DNA of 64,000 nucleotides from Blautia caecimuris (GTDB lineage: Bacteria > Bacillota > Clostridia > Lachnospirales > Lachnospiraceae), in NCBI RefSeq assembly GCF_024622975.1, contig NZ_JANJZT010000019.1, positions 1 through 64,000 on the forward strand. The letters are read 5' to 3'. Shown here one piece after another: positions 43,879 to 53,777 of the stretch. Every line of letters starts with the position of its first letter. Within the stretch, counting starts at the first letter, position 1. A model generated the notes under the pieces. It made no database searches. It was not told the origin of the DNA and saw only the letters and a list, made by a program, of their open reading frames with translations. Position numbers and translations under genes: made by a program.

Positions 43879-44140
43879 CAACAGGTTGCAGACAATTTGG
43901 ATATAAAGATAAATAAATTATGTATATTACACAACATTAATTTGGTAAAACAAAGAAGAATATGTAGTATTTTTATAAAAAACAGAGGAATATAAGAAAA
44001 AATATTGTGCAAATACACGAAAGATTCACTGTTTGTTCATAGAAAGTTCATAAAAGATTGCTATGATAAGAACAGTTCGAAAGAACAATGTTATGACGTT
44101 GTAATGTTCTTCATTACACATAAATTTTTTCATAATAATT
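43879..44140. other. AT-rich gap after the secreted protein gene
   Basis: Nothing convincing is seen before the hairpins at 44141; the open frames here are short and lack ribosome binding sites. Confidence 0.5.
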
Positions 44141-44164
44141 GCCCCGGTAAACCACTGCCGGGGC
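44141..44164 (+). terminator. GC-rich hairpin upstream of the S1 gene
   Basis: GCCCCGG pairs with CCGGGGC across a 10-base loop. There is no T run after it, but a second, stronger hairpin follows 15 bases later. Confidence 0.5.
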
Positions 44165-44179
44165 ACTCCTCGTTTATAG

Positions 44180-44205
44180 AGCTCCCTGAATCAGGGAGCT
44201 TTTTT
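44180..44205 (+). terminator. rho-independent terminator
   Basis: AGCTCCCTGA and TCAGGGAGCT are separated by one base, followed by six T. It separates the secreted-protein transcript from the promoter of the S1-domain gene. Confidence 0.85.
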
Positions 44206-44225
44206 GCTGTTAAGCTGTAAATAGG

Positions 44226-44255
44226 TTGTAGGTCAGAAACCCCGTATGGTATAAT
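44226..44255 (+). promoter_or_regulatory. promoter of the S1-domain gene
   Basis: A perfect TATAAT at 44250-44255 with a weak TTGTAG at 44226-44231, 18 bases apart. Transcription would start near 44262 and leave a leader of nearly 190 bases. Confidence 0.6.
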
Positions 44256-44261
44256 AGGAAC

Positions 44262-44448
44262 ACTTAATGAATCCGGGTCGGAGACACAGGATGAATTTCG
44301 TGAGGAAATATGACTGGACACTTAACGAGGTTCAGTGATGCGAATGCCGGGTTTTGAACCTGCGGTATCATATGACATAAATAAAAGCTGCTGCACAGTT
44401 CTGACAGAGGACGCAGGAAAATAATAGCAGGAAAGGGAGTAGTATATT
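44262..44448 (+). ncRNA. long, possibly structured mRNA leader
   Basis: The 187 bases between the promoter and the S1-domain gene contain several possible stems: TCCG-GGT-CGGA, ATTTC-GTGAG-GAAAT, and AGGTTCA with TGAACCT enclosing about 27 bases. No T run follows, so any control would act on translation. An autoregulatory site bound by the S1 protein is one possibility; an unknown riboswitch-like element is another. Confidence 0.4.
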
Positions 44449-45354
44449 ATGGCTGAAACAATGAAAGATTACGAAAAAGAGCTGAATGAGTCTATGAAAA
44501 AAATAGAAGAAGGGGACATACTTACCGGAACAGTAGTAAGTGTGGACGAAAAGGAAGTGATCCTTGATCTGAAATATTATGCGGAGGGTGTGATTCCGGC
44601 TGAAGACTATACCAGAGAGCCGGGATTTAATCTGAAAGAGGAAGTTCATCCGGGAGACGAGGTTTCTGCCACGGTTGTCCGTAAAGATGACGGAAACGGC
44701 AATATTCTTCTTTCCAGGGTTGAGGCGGCAGATGTGCTCGCATGGGAAAAAATCCGGGAATATAAAGAATCAGGAGAAGCTCTTGACGTTACAGTAAAGG
44801 GAATCACCAATGCAGGCGTCATTGCGTATGTGGAAGGTGTACGGGGATTTATTCCGGCTTCAAGACTTTCTCTTGGATATGTGGAGGATACAGAGGAATA
44901 TCTGAACCGTCAGATACGGGTTCAGGTGATCGAGTGTGACAAAGACAGTAAAAAGCTGATTCTTTCTGCAAGAGAACTTCTGAGAGAGCAGGCAGAGGAA
45001 GAGAGAAAGAAAAAAATTTCAAATGTTCAGGTGGGACTGGTAACAGAAGGAACGGTAGAAAGCCTCCAGCCATACGGAGCTTTTGTGGATCTTGGGAACG
45101 GTCTTTCCGGTCTTGTTCATATTTCCCAGATCTGCGAGAAAAGAATCAAAAAGCCCTCTGAGGTTCTTTCTGTGGGAGACAGAGTAAAGGTTAAGGTAAC
45201 TGCTGTAAAGGATGGAAAATTAAGTCTCAGCATAAAAGAGGCATCTGATATGATGGCAAAAGACATTGAGGAAGAGGTCTATGAGGTTCCGGATGCAGGT
45301 GAGGAAGCAACTACCTCTCTTGGATCATTATTTGCAGGAATCAAACTGGACTGA
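44449..45354 (+). CDS. S1-domain RNA-binding protein, ribosomal S1-like
   Basis: A 301-residue protein with three S1 folds: residues about 20-90 (GDILTGTVVSVDEKEVILDL), 108-175 (LDVTVKGITNAGVIAYVEGVRGFIPASRLS) and 195-265 (VTEGTVESLQPYGAFVDLGNGLSGLVHISQI). Full-length S1 has more repeats; the short form is common in Firmicutes and may act in translation of selected mRNAs. AAAGGGAG precedes the ATG. The pyrophosphatase gene follows 54 bases later. Confidence 0.88.
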   Translation: MAETMKDYEKELNESMKKIEEGDILTGTVVSVDEKEVILDLKYYAEGVIPAEDYTREPGFNLKEEVHPGDEVSATVVRKDDGNGNILLSRVEAADVLAWEKIREYKESGEALDVTVKGITNAGVIAYVEGVRGFIPASRLSLGYVEDTEEYLNRQIRVQVIECDKDSKKLILSARELLREQAEEERKKKISNVQVGLVTEGTVESLQPYGAFVDLGNGLSGLVHISQICEKRIKKPSEVLSVGDRVKVKVTAVKDGKLSLSIKEASDMMAKDIEEEVYEVPDAGEEATTSLGSLFAGIKLD

Positions 45355-45408
45355 GTATCGCAAAGAAATACAGTATCAGTTGAAGAAAGAGGCAGTGAGG
45401 AGGAATTT

Positions 45409-47076
45409 ATGAGAAAACAGGATAAGATTTTTGTGATCGGACATAAAAACCCGGACACGGATTCTATCTGTTCTGCCATTGCGTATTGTGATATAAAAAA
45501 CAGAACATTTCAGAACAAAAGATATGTTCCCAAACGCGCAGGCCAGATAAATGAGGAAACTGAGTATGTGCTGAACCGTTTCGGGATCCAGCCTCCGGGA
45601 TATCTGAGTAATATCGGAACTCAGGTCAAGGATATGGATATCCGCATGAGCCCGGAAGCAGATAAGAGTATGTCATTAAAGAATGCATGGGATCTGATGC
45701 AGGAAAACAGCATTGTTTCTCTGCCGATCAGAGATAAAGAGGGCTGTCTGGAGGGCCTGATCACCATTGGAGATATTGCCCAGACATATATGGACACAAC
45801 AGACAGTTATCTTCTGTCACGGGCAAGAACCCAGTACAGACGTATTGCGGAAACCATTGGCGGCAGTGTGATCGAAGGAAATGAACACGGATATTTTACA
45901 GAAGGAAAGGTTATGGTGGGAACTGCTGACCCGGACAAGCTGAGAGAGTACGTGCGGGAGAATGATATGATCATTCTCGGAAACAGAGAAGAGGATCATC
46001 TGCAGGCCATTGAAATGAATGTGAGCTGTATTATTGTGGGAATGGATATCCAGGTAACAGAAAACGTCCTGAAGCTTGCTCATGAAAAGGATATTGTGGT
46101 GATCTCTTCCCCATATGATACGTTTACAATATCAAGACTGATCAATCAAAGTATTCCTGTGAGATATATCATGAAAACAGAAAATCTGGTAACCTTCCAC
46201 ACAGAGGATTTTACAGATGATATTCAGGATGTGATGATCAAGCATCGTCACCGGGCATTCCCGGTAATTGACAAAAAGGGAAAATGTGTGGGTACGATCT
46301 CCCGCCGTAATTTTCTTGATATGCATAAGAAAAAGGTGGTTCTGGTCGATCATAATGAAAAGGATCAGGCTGTTGATAATATTGAAAAAGCGGAGATCCT
46401 TGAAATTATCGACCATCATAAGCTGGGGACGCTTCAGACAATGCAGCCGGTCAGCTTCCGGAATCAGCCGGTAGGATGTACGGGAACGATTATGTATCAG
46501 ATCTATGGAGAACAGAAACTGGAGATTCCGCCTAAAATCGCAGGACTTCTCTGCGCGGCCATTATTTCTGACACTCTGATGTTCCGTTCTCCTACCTGTA
46601 CTCTTCAGGATAAAATGGCAGCAGGAGCTCTTGCGCTGATCGCAGATATTTCCATAGAGGAATTTGCAAAGGAAATGTTTAAGGCAGGAAGCAATCTGAA
46701 GGACAAGTCGCCGGAAGAAATCTTTTATCAGGATTATAAGAAATTTATTGCAGAGGGTGACGTTACCTTTGGCGTGGGCCAGATCAGTTCTATGGACGAG
46801 GACGAGCTTAAGGTGATAAAAGAACGTCTGGAACCGTTTATGGTAAGTGAATGCGGCCGTCATGGAGTTTCCAGGGTCTACTTTATGCTTACAAGTATTA
46901 TGAACCGTTCTACAGAGCTTCTGTTTTATGGCGAAGGCAGTAAAGAGATGGCGGAGAGCGCTTTTAGCATGGAGGCGGACAATGGTTCTCTGTATCTGAA
47001 AGGTGTGGTTTCCAGAAAGAAACAGCTTATTCCTGCATTAATGGAAGCTGCGCAGATGCAGAACGAGTACGCATAG
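45409..47076 (+). CDS. manganese-dependent inorganic pyrophosphatase with CBS and DRTGG domains
   Basis: A 555-residue family II pyrophosphatase that hydrolyses pyrophosphate in the cytoplasm. The DHH catalytic part is split: GHKNPDTDSICSAIAY (residues 11-26) and IIDHHKLGT (about 336-344). A regulatory insert carries two CBS halves (SLPIRDKEGCLEGLITIGDIAQ and HRAFPVIDKKGKCVGTISRRN) around a DRTGG-like domain (residues about 120-240), which in homologues binds adenine nucleotides. The C-terminal DHHA2 domain includes SRKKQLIPAL. GAGGAGG lies 7 bases upstream of the ATG. Confidence 0.93.
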   Translation: MRKQDKIFVIGHKNPDTDSICSAIAYCDIKNRTFQNKRYVPKRAGQINEETEYVLNRFGIQPPGYLSNIGTQVKDMDIRMSPEADKSMSLKNAWDLMQENSIVSLPIRDKEGCLEGLITIGDIAQTYMDTTDSYLLSRARTQYRRIAETIGGSVIEGNEHGYFTEGKVMVGTADPDKLREYVRENDMIILGNREEDHLQAIEMNVSCIIVGMDIQVTENVLKLAHEKDIVVISSPYDTFTISRLINQSIPVRYIMKTENLVTFHTEDFTDDIQDVMIKHRHRAFPVIDKKGKCVGTISRRNFLDMHKKKVVLVDHNEKDQAVDNIEKAEILEIIDHHKLGTLQTMQPVSFRNQPVGCTGTIMYQIYGEQKLEIPPKIAGLLCAAIISDTLMFRSPTCTLQDKMAAGALALIADISIEEFAKEMFKAGSNLKDKSPEEIFYQDYKKFIAEGDVTFGVGQISSMDEDELKVIKERLEPFMVSECGRHGVSRVYFMLTSIMNRSTELLFYGEGSKEMAESAFSMEADNGSLYLKGVVSRKKQLIPALMEAAQMQNEYA

Positions 47077-47093
47077 GTTCAGGAGGGATTTTT

Positions 47094-47678
47094 ATGTCGA
47101 AACAGAGCTGGAAGCCGGGAAATATGCTTTACCCTCTTCCTGTTGTAATGGTAAGCGCAGCAGATAAAGAGGGCAGAGATGATATTATAACAGTGGCATG
47201 GGCCGGAACTGTGTGTACCAATCCTCCCATGGTATCCATATCCATTCGTCCGGAGCGTTACTCTTATCACATGATCCGTGAAACAGGAGAGTTTGTGATT
47301 AATCTGACTACTGAGGAGCTGGCATTTGCCACAGATTACTGCGGAGTAAAATCCGGAAGAGATGTTGATAAATTTAAGGAGACAGGACTGACAAGGGAAA
47401 AGGCAGAAAAGGTAAAAGTGCCGATGATAGCAGAAGCCCCTGTTTCTATTGAATGCAAGGTAAAAGAAATCCGGGAACTTGGATCTCATCACATGTTTAT
47501 CGCCCAGGTTGCAGCAGTTCACGCAGATGAAAAATATATGGATGAGAAGAACCGGTTTGATTTAAACAGAGCCAGACCTATTGTGTATTCACATGGGGAG
47601 TATCTGGGAACAGGAAAGAAACTGGGGACTTTTGGTTACAGTGTGAAAAAAGCAAAAAAACAGGCTAAAAAACGCTGA
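47094..47678 (+). CDS. flavin reductase family protein
   Basis: A 194-residue FMN-binding split-barrel protein. It opens with NMLYPLPVVMVSAADKEG, then ITVAWAGTVCTNPPMVSISIRP forms the flavin site, followed by GEFVINLTTEELA. The C-terminus is very basic (KKAKKQAKKR). The physiological acceptor is unknown. It begins 17 bases after the pyrophosphatase gene, with AGGAGGG upstream. Confidence 0.88.
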   Translation: MSKQSWKPGNMLYPLPVVMVSAADKEGRDDIITVAWAGTVCTNPPMVSISIRPERYSYHMIRETGEFVINLTTEELAFATDYCGVKSGRDVDKFKETGLTREKAEKVKVPMIAEAPVSIECKVKEIRELGSHHMFIAQVAAVHADEKYMDEKNRFDLNRARPIVYSHGEYLGTGKKLGTFGYSVKKAKKQAKKR

Positions 47679-47792
47679 AAAATGGAAAAAAAGTGCAAAT
47701 TTTCCGGGGGATTGCAGAAAAGGGCTTTTTATGGTAAAATAAAATCCGGTTATTTGCAGATAATAAGATAGACAGAGATGTCTGGAGGATAT

Positions 47793-48305
47793 ATGAATAA
47801 CATTACATTGATAGGAATGCCGGGAGTGGGGAAGAGCACCATCGGTGTTGTTCTTGCAAAGGTATTGGGCTATCAGTTCCTTGACTCTGATCTTCTGATA
47901 CAGAAGCAGGAAAAAAGGAAGCTCCATCAGATCATAGCTCAGGAGGGAAATGATGGATTTCAGGCAATAGAAAATCGTGTCAATGCTTCTATTGAGGCGG
48001 AGGAGACGGTGATCGCCACAGGGGGAAGCGTGGTTTACTGCCAGGAGGCAATGGAGCATCTGAAGTCTGTTGGAACAGTAGTCTATCTGAAACTGTCGCT
48101 GAACGAACTGTCAAAGCGGCTTGGGAACCTTAAGGGAAGAGGAGTTGTCCTGAAGGAAGGACAGACGCTGGCAGATCTGTACAGAGAACGCACACCTCTG
48201 TACGAAAAATATGCGGATATTGTGATCGATCAGGAAGGACAGGATCTGGAAACATGTCTGCAGGCAGTTTTGGAAACACTGGAAAAGCAAAAAAGTAACT
48301 GTTGA
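47793..48305 (+). CDS. aroK: shikimate kinase
   Basis: A 170-residue P-loop kinase that phosphorylates shikimate on the way to chorismate. Walker A GMPGVGKST is at residues 8-16, FLDSDLLIQ carries the shikimate-contacting Asp, and ATGGSVVY is the GGG-type substrate loop. The LID Arg is in LYRERTPLYEKYA. ATG 47793 has GGAGG 6 bases upstream; an in-frame start at 47778 overlaps that site. Confidence 0.9.
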   Translation: MNNITLIGMPGVGKSTIGVVLAKVLGYQFLDSDLLIQKQEKRKLHQIIAQEGNDGFQAIENRVNASIEAEETVIATGGSVVYCQEAMEHLKSVGTVVYLKLSLNELSKRLGNLKGRGVVLKEGQTLADLYRERTPLYEKYADIVIDQEGQDLETCLQAVLETLEKQKSNC

Positions 48306-48515
48306 AGCAGAGGAAAGAGCAGAAGCAGGCACAGATACTTAACTTTTTATTTACAAATGTTAAAAATATGTTATAATACGATATTGAACATTTTAATATA
48401 TTAACATTTTTCGGATATGATAAGTCATTTCTGGGTTACTGTGAACAAAGTGAACAGTAACATTTCTGGTGTTTGCTTCGGCTTACGGAGTGAAAATAAT
48501 TCATAGAGGTGTTTT

Positions 48516-49808
48516 ATGGAACAGTATGTAATTAAAGGAGGCAATCCGTTAGTAGGTGAAGTTGAGATCGGCGGAGCCAAAAACGCAGCCCTTGCAATAC
48601 TTTCTGCTGCAATCATGACGGATGAAACCATATTAATCGAAAATCTGCCTGACGTAAGAGACATCAATGTTTTGCTGGAAGCAATTGCCGGGATCGGAGC
48701 CCAGGTAGAACGAATCAACAGATCTACAGTAAAGATCAATGGTTCTACCATTGCCGATATCAGCGTTGATTATGAATACATTAAAAAAATCCGCGCATCC
48801 TATTATCTTCTGGGCGCGCTGCTTGGAAAATATAAACATGCGGAGGTGCCGCTTCCGGGCGGATGCAATATCGGAAGCCGTCCCATTGACCAGCATCTGA
48901 AGGGCTTCCGGGCTCTGGGAGCAGATGTAAAGATTCTTCATGGGGCGATTATGGCAAGTGCGGAAAATCTTCACGGAAGCCATATTTTCCTGGATGTTGT
49001 GTCTGTTGGCGCAACCATCAACATTATGATGGCAGCATCTATGGCTCCGGGACGCACGATTATCGAAAATGCGGCCAGAGAGCCTCATGTAGTTGATGTA
49101 GCTAACTTCCTGAACAGCATGGGAGCCAACATTAAGGGAGCCGGAACAGACGTTATCCGCATAAAAGGTGTGGAGAAGCTTCACCGCACAGAATATTCGA
49201 TTATTCCTGATCAGATCGAGGCAGGAACCTTTATGTTTGCGGCGGCTGCTACAGGCGGAGACATTACAGTAAAAAATGTAATTCCCAAGCATCTGGAAGC
49301 AACCACTGCAAAGCTGGAAGAGATTGGCTGTGAAGTGGAGGAATTTGACGATGCAGTTCGCGTCCGTGCAGGAAGGAGACTGCACAGAACTCATGTAAAA
49401 ACACTTCCCTATCCGGGATATCCTACTGATATGCAGCCGCAGATTGCTGTAACCCTGGCTCTTGCAGAGGGAACAAGTATTGTTACAGAGAGTATTTTTG
49501 AAAACCGGTTCAAATATGCGGACGAGCTTTCCAGAATGGGAGCAAACATCAAGGTAGAAGGAAATTCTGCGATCATTGATGGAGTACGTAAGCTTACAGG
49601 TGCAAGAGTCAGCGCACCGGATCTCCGAGCAGGAGCAGCTCTTGTAATTGCAGGTCTGGCAGCAGACGGCGTAACGGTTGTAGATGATATCGTTTATATC
49701 CAGAGAGGCTATGAGAATTTTGAAGAGAAGCTGAGAAGCCTTGGCGCAGAGATCGAGAGAGTTTCCAGTGAAAAGGAAATCCAGAAATTCCGTCTTCGTG
49801 TAGGATAA
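48516..49808 (+). CDS. murA: UDP-N-acetylglucosamine 1-carboxyvinyltransferase
   Basis: A 430-residue enolpyruvyl transferase, first committed step of peptidoglycan synthesis. It begins MEQYVIKGGNPLVGEVEIGGAKNA-style with the substrate Lys and Asn. The active-site loop PLPGGCNIGSRP has the phosphoenolpyruvate-binding Cys at 117, the residue attacked by fosfomycin. PTDMQPQ and DLRAGAALVIAGL close the second domain. The 210 bases upstream are AT-rich and likely carry its promoter. Confidence 0.95.
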   Translation: MEQYVIKGGNPLVGEVEIGGAKNAALAILSAAIMTDETILIENLPDVRDINVLLEAIAGIGAQVERINRSTVKINGSTIADISVDYEYIKKIRASYYLLGALLGKYKHAEVPLPGGCNIGSRPIDQHLKGFRALGADVKILHGAIMASAENLHGSHIFLDVVSVGATINIMMAASMAPGRTIIENAAREPHVVDVANFLNSMGANIKGAGTDVIRIKGVEKLHRTEYSIIPDQIEAGTFMFAAAATGGDITVKNVIPKHLEATTAKLEEIGCEVEEFDDAVRVRAGRRLHRTHVKTLPYPGYPTDMQPQIAVTLALAEGTSIVTESIFENRFKYADELSRMGANIKVEGNSAIIDGVRKLTGARVSAPDLRAGAALVIAGLAADGVTVVDDIVYIQRGYENFEEKLRSLGAEIERVSSEKEIQKFRLRVG

Positions 49809-49832
49809 TCCGGAAATCTCATATATTTTTTC

Positions 49833-49861
49833 TTGACAAACGGAAAAAATGAGTATATTGT
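49833..49861 (+). promoter_or_regulatory. promoter of the metK riboswitch transcript
   Basis: TTGACA at 49833-49838 and TATTGT at 49856-49861, 17 bases apart; the riboswitch begins about 34 bases after the -10 box. Confidence 0.65.
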
Positions 49862-49894
49862 ATGATTGTTACAAATCAAATAGAGAACGGCCTT

Positions 49895-50005
49895 TTATTC
49901 AGAGTGGTGGAGATACAAAGGATCTGTGAAGCCACGGCAACCCCTCTATTGAGGAAGGTGCCAGCCTGAGCGAGTGATCGAACAATAAGAGGATTGAAAG
50001 ATAAA
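49895..50005 (+). ncRNA. SAM-I (S-box) riboswitch
   Basis: The conserved order is present: TTATTCAGAGTGGTGGAG, GAAGCCACGGCAACC, GGAAGGTGCCAGCCTGAGCGA, and closing GATTGAAAGATAA, with the P1 stem TTAT/ATAA. The aptamer controls the terminator that follows and thus metK: high SAM would end transcription early. Confidence 0.95.
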
Positions 50006-50008
50006 TTC

Positions 50009-50039
50009 AGACAGTCCGATTATTCGGGCTGTCTCTTTT
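50009..50039 (+). terminator. riboswitch-controlled terminator
   Basis: AGACAGTCCGA (50009-50019) pairs with TCGGGCTGTCT (50024-50034) with one G:T pair, followed by CTTTTG. It is the expression platform of the SAM-I riboswitch. Confidence 0.88.
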
Positions 50040-50097
50040 GTTTACCAATACCCGTAACAATAAGTTTTCGGGTCGTTATGAAGAAAGGAAAAACACA

Positions 50098-51279
50098 ATG
50101 GAAAAAATTTTATTTACTTCCGAATCTGTTACTGAAGGCCATCCGGACAAAATGTGCGACGCTATTTCCGATGCCATTCTTGACGCTCTGATCGAGCAGG
50201 ATCCAATGAGCCGTGTTGCCTGCGAAACAGCGACTACAACAGGCCTTGTTCTTGTTATGGGAGAGATCACAACAAACGGATATGTTGATATTCAGAAGAT
50301 CGTAAGAGATACTGTAAGAGAGATTGGATATACCCGCGGCAAATATGGATTTGACGCAGATACCTGCGCAGTTATCACTGCTATTGACGAGCAGTCTGCA
50401 GATATTGCCCTTGGCGTTGACAAGGCTCTGGAAGCAAAAATGGGCGAGGATGAGATCGATGCCATTGGTGCAGGGGATCAGGGTATCCAGTTCGGATATG
50501 CTTCCAATGAAACTGAGGAATATATGCCGTATGCCATCAATATGGCTCACAAGCTTGCCCGTCAGCTTACCAAGATCCGTAAGGACGGAACCCTGAGCTA
50601 TTTAAGACCTGACGGAAAAACACAGGTTACTGTGGAGTATAACGAGGAAGGCAAGCCGGTACGTATTGACGCAGTTGTATGCTCTACTCAGCATGATCCG
50701 GAGGTTACTCAGGAGCAGATCCATGAGGATATCAAAAAATACGTATTTGACGCTATTATTCCGGCAGATATGGTTGATGAAAACACAAAATATTTCATCA
50801 ATCCTACAGGACGTTTTGTGATCGGCGGACCTCACGGAGACAGCGGGCTTACAGGACGTAAGATCATCGTTGACAGCTACGGCGGATACGGACGTCACGG
50901 CGGCGGCGCTTTTTCCGGAAAAGACTGTACAAAGGTAGACCGTTCTGCGGCATACGCAGCACGTTATGTTGCGAAAAATATTGTAGCGGCAGGTCTGGCA
51001 GATAAATGTGAAATCCAGCTTTCCTACGCTATCGGTGTGGCACAGCCTACTTCCATTAACGTGGAAACCTTCGGTACAGGAAAACTTTCTGATACAAAGC
51101 TTGTTGAGATCATTCGTGAAAACTTTGATCTTCGTCCGGCAGGAATCATCCGTATGCTGGATTTAAGAAGACCGATCTACAAACAGACAGCAGCTTACGG
51201 ACACTTTGGACGTACAGATGTAGAGCTTCCATGGGAGAAACTGGATAAAGTGGATGATCTGAAAAAATATCTTGCCTAA
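50098..51279 (+). CDS. metK: S-adenosylmethionine synthetase
   Basis: A 393-residue enzyme making SAM from methionine and ATP. It begins [18 protein letters not shown] with the GHPDK motif at residues 14-18; [12 protein letters not shown] (about 117-128) and [16 protein letters not shown] are the other two signatures. ATG 50098 follows AAAGGAAAAACACA; a frame starting at 50038 lies within the riboswitch platform. Its control by SAM is direct product feedback. Confidence 0.97.
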   Translation: MEKILFTSESVTEGHPDKMCDAISDAILDALIEQDPMSRVACETATTTGLVLVMGEITTNGYVDIQKIVRDTVREIGYTRGKYGFDADTCAVITAIDEQSADIALGVDKALEAKMGEDEIDAIGAGDQGIQFGYASNETEEYMPYAINMAHKLARQLTKIRKDGTLSYLRPDGKTQVTVEYNEEGKPVRIDAVVCSTQHDPEVTQEQIHEDIKKYVFDAIIPADMVDENTKYFINPTGRFVIGGPHGDSGLTGRKIIVDSYGGYGRHGGGAFSGKDCTKVDRSAAYAARYVAKNIVAAGLADKCEIQLSYAIGVAQPTSINVETFGTGKLSDTKLVEIIRENFDLRPAGIIRMLDLRRPIYKQTAAYGHFGRTDVELPWEKLDKVDDLKKYLA

Positions 51280-51465
51280 AATGATTTTATAGAAAATTTA
51301 GACATAGAAATCTGGCAATGTGATATAATGAACGCACAGGCGGTAATGCGATTTTACTGCCCGTGCGTTTTTATATTCCATAGAAAATCAGGACTACAGA
51401 TTGTTCTGGCAGTGCGGAGAACGGGAGATGCAGATTATTCGGACTGGGCGGAACAGGGAGGTTTC

Positions 51466-52632
51466 ATGAAATTACAGACAAGAATTATGGTTGGCTTTTT
51501 TATGATCATTCTGGTACCTCTTCTTTTGTTTGCCGCCACACTTCACGGAATGCGGGAAGCGCAGATAAGAGGACCAAAAAAGGCAGAAACAGCCGAAACA
51601 GCATCGTCAGAGTATGATTATGACTATGGGATCACCATTGCGGATTCAGAAACATCACAGGACGGGATCCAGATCATGACAAAGGATCTTTTTGTTTCTG
51701 CACTGGTGATACTTGTATTTACCAGCTTATCTGTGGGGCTTTGGATTTACAGGAGTATTGCCACTCCTCTTGTGAAGCTGCGCAAGGCAACCAGAAATAT
51801 TAAGGATGGAAATCTGGATTTTGTTCTGGATGTGGAAGGAACAGATGAATTTTCCGAGCTGTGCCGGGATTTTGAAGAAATGCGGCGGCGACTGAAGGAA
51901 TCCGCAGAGGAAAAGATCATTCTGGATAAGGAAAACAAGGAGCTGATCAGTAATATTTCCCATGATCTTAAAACACCTATCACGGCAGTAAAGGGATATG
52001 TGGAAGGGATTATGGACGGAGTTGCGGATACTCCTGAAAAAATGGACCGTTATGTAAGAACCATTTATAATAAAACAAATGAAATGGATCATCTGATCAA
52101 TGAGCTTACGTTTTATTCCAAGATTGACACCAACAGGATCCCGTATACGTTCAGTAAACTGAACGTGGAGGATTATTTTTCTGACTGTGCAGAGGAAATC
52201 GGTCTGGAGCTGGAAACAAGAGGAATACAGCTCTGCTATGCCAATTATGTTGACAGAAGCGTACAGGTGATTGCTGACGGAGAGCAGATCCGGCGGGTGA
52301 TCCATAACATTATCGGAAATGCGATCAAATATATGGACAAGGCAAAGGGCGTGATCCAGATCCGGGTAAAGGATGTGGGGGATTTCGTTCAGGTAGAGAT
52401 CGAGGACAATGGAAAAGGAATCGCCTCCAAGGATCTGGCTTATATTTTTGACCGTTTTTACAGGACAGATGTTTCGAGAAATTCTTCCAAGGGAGGAAGC
52501 GGAATCGGACTTTCTATTGTAAAAAAGATCATGGAGGATCATGGAGGAAAGGTGTGGGCCACCAGCCGTGAGGGAATCGGAACCATTATGTATTTTGTTT
52601 TAAGAAAATATCAGGAGGTACCAATGAAATGA
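51466..52632 (+). CDS. sensor histidine kinase
   Basis: A 388-residue membrane kinase. Membrane segments lie at about residues 8-27 and 75-96, with a short extracytoplasmic loop rich in Tyr, Asp and Ser between. A HAMP domain (PLVKLRKATRNIKDGNLDF) follows, then the phosphoacceptor His166 in SNISHDLKTP, and the ATPase boxes NIIGNAIKY, DNGKGI and GSGIGLS. ATG 51466 follows GGGAGG; the frame from 51328 lacks a site. It ends overlapping the regulator gene by four bases. The signal is unknown. Confidence 0.92.
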   Translation: MKLQTRIMVGFFMIILVPLLLFAATLHGMREAQIRGPKKAETAETASSEYDYDYGITIADSETSQDGIQIMTKDLFVSALVILVFTSLSVGLWIYRSIATPLVKLRKATRNIKDGNLDFVLDVEGTDEFSELCRDFEEMRRRLKESAEEKIILDKENKELISNISHDLKTPITAVKGYVEGIMDGVADTPEKMDRYVRTIYNKTNEMDHLINELTFYSKIDTNRIPYTFSKLNVEDYFSDCAEEIGLELETRGIQLCYANYVDRSVQVIADGEQIRRVIHNIIGNAIKYMDKAKGVIQIRVKDVGDFVQVEIEDNGKGIASKDLAYIFDRFYRTDVSRNSSKGGSGIGLSIVKKIMEDHGGKVWATSREGIGTIMYFVLRKYQEVPMK

Positions 52633-53318
52633 GTAAAATACTGATCATTGAAGATGAAGAGGCTATCGCAGATCTGGAAAAAGATTATCTGGAGCTTTCC
52701 GGCTTTGAAGTGGAGATTGCCAACAGAGGCGACGTAGGGCTTCAGAAGGCAATGACAGAGGAATATGATCTGATTATTCTGGATCTTATGCTTCCGGAGG
52801 TGGATGGATTTGATATCTGCAAGCAGGTACGTCAGGAAAAAAATACACCGATCATTATGGTATCTGCCAAAAAAGACGATATCGACAAGATCCGGGGGCT
52901 GGGACTCGGGGCAGACGATTATATGACAAAGCCTTTTAGTCCAAGCGAACTGGTTGCCAGAGTCAAGGCGCATATGGAACGATATAACCGTCTGGTAGGA
53001 TCCGGAGCTGTAAAAAATGATGTAATCGAGATCCGGGGAATCAAGATTGATAAAACTGCAAGACGGGCGTGGGTAAACGGAGAGGAGACTACCTTTACCA
53101 CAAAAGAGTTTGATCTTCTGACATTTCTGGCAGAAAATCCAAACCGTGTCTTTACAAAAGACGAGCTGTTCCGGGAAATATGGGCAATGGAATCTGTGGG
53201 AGATATTGCTACGGTTACAGTTCATATTAAAAAGATCCGTGAGAAGATCGAGTTTAATACAGCCAAACCTCAGTATATTGAAACCATATGGGGAGTAGGC
53301 TACCGGTTTAAGGTTTAA
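52629..53318 (+). CDS. OmpR-family response regulator
   Basis: A 229-residue regulator. The receiver has acidic residues EDEE near residue 8, the phosphorylated Asp52 in LILDLMLPEVDG, and Lys in MTKPF near residue 100. A winged-helix DNA-binding domain follows (TFTTKEFDLLTFLAENPNRVF to YIETIWGVGYRFKV). Its ATG overlaps the kinase stop (ATGA). A strong terminator lies 67 bases after the stop, so the pair is bicistronic. Confidence 0.94.
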   Translation: MSKILIIEDEEAIADLEKDYLELSGFEVEIANRGDVGLQKAMTEEYDLIILDLMLPEVDGFDICKQVRQEKNTPIIMVSAKKDDIDKIRGLGLGADDYMTKPFSPSELVARVKAHMERYNRLVGSGAVKNDVIEIRGIKIDKTARRAWVNGEETTFTTKEFDLLTFLAENPNRVFTKDELFREIWAMESVGDIATVTVHIKKIREKIEFNTAKPQYIETIWGVGYRFKV

Positions 53319-53384
53319 TGGCAGAGCAGGGAAAGACGGAATAAAGGACTCCGGAGATAAAATGATTAAGAAACGATGATATGG

Positions 53385-53425
53385 GGACAGGCAGGAATAG
53401 ACAACTTTCCTGCCTGTCCTTTTTT
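53385..53425 (+). terminator. rho-independent terminator after the two-component genes
   Basis: GGACAGGCAGGAA (53385-53397) pairs perfectly with TTCCTGCCTGTCC (53407-53419), followed by six T. It lies in a 459-base gap (53319-53777) that otherwise holds only the promoter of the importer operon. Confidence 0.92.
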
Positions 53426-53567
53426 CTGTTGCGGAGGGAAAACCATAGTATATAATTTCTGATAAAAGAAAAATGTTTGATTCGTCCTGTTTTGGATTGT
53501 TTATACTTATTTACCAGATAAAAACAAGAAAGAGTAAGAATAATCAATAAAAAATAATAAAAAATCA

Positions 53568-53596
53568 TTGACAAATATGTAGAAAATTGTTATACT
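53568..53596 (+). promoter_or_regulatory. promoter of the importer operon
   Basis: TTGACA (53568-53573) and TATACT (53591-53596), 17 bases apart. The predicted leader to the binding-protein gene is about 175 bases with no clear structure. Confidence 0.8.
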
Positions 53597-53777
53597 GTGG
53601 ACATCGAATTAAGGTAAAGTATTTTTTATGAGTATGCAAAGGGGCAAACTGTTGAATCAGATCAGATAATGAGAACATTGCAAGACGCAAAAAATAAGAG
53701 ATGCTTTTTTTGTACCCATATTTCATAACGAAATTGTAACTTATTAACAAATAAAAAAACAAAAAGGAGAAAGATTT

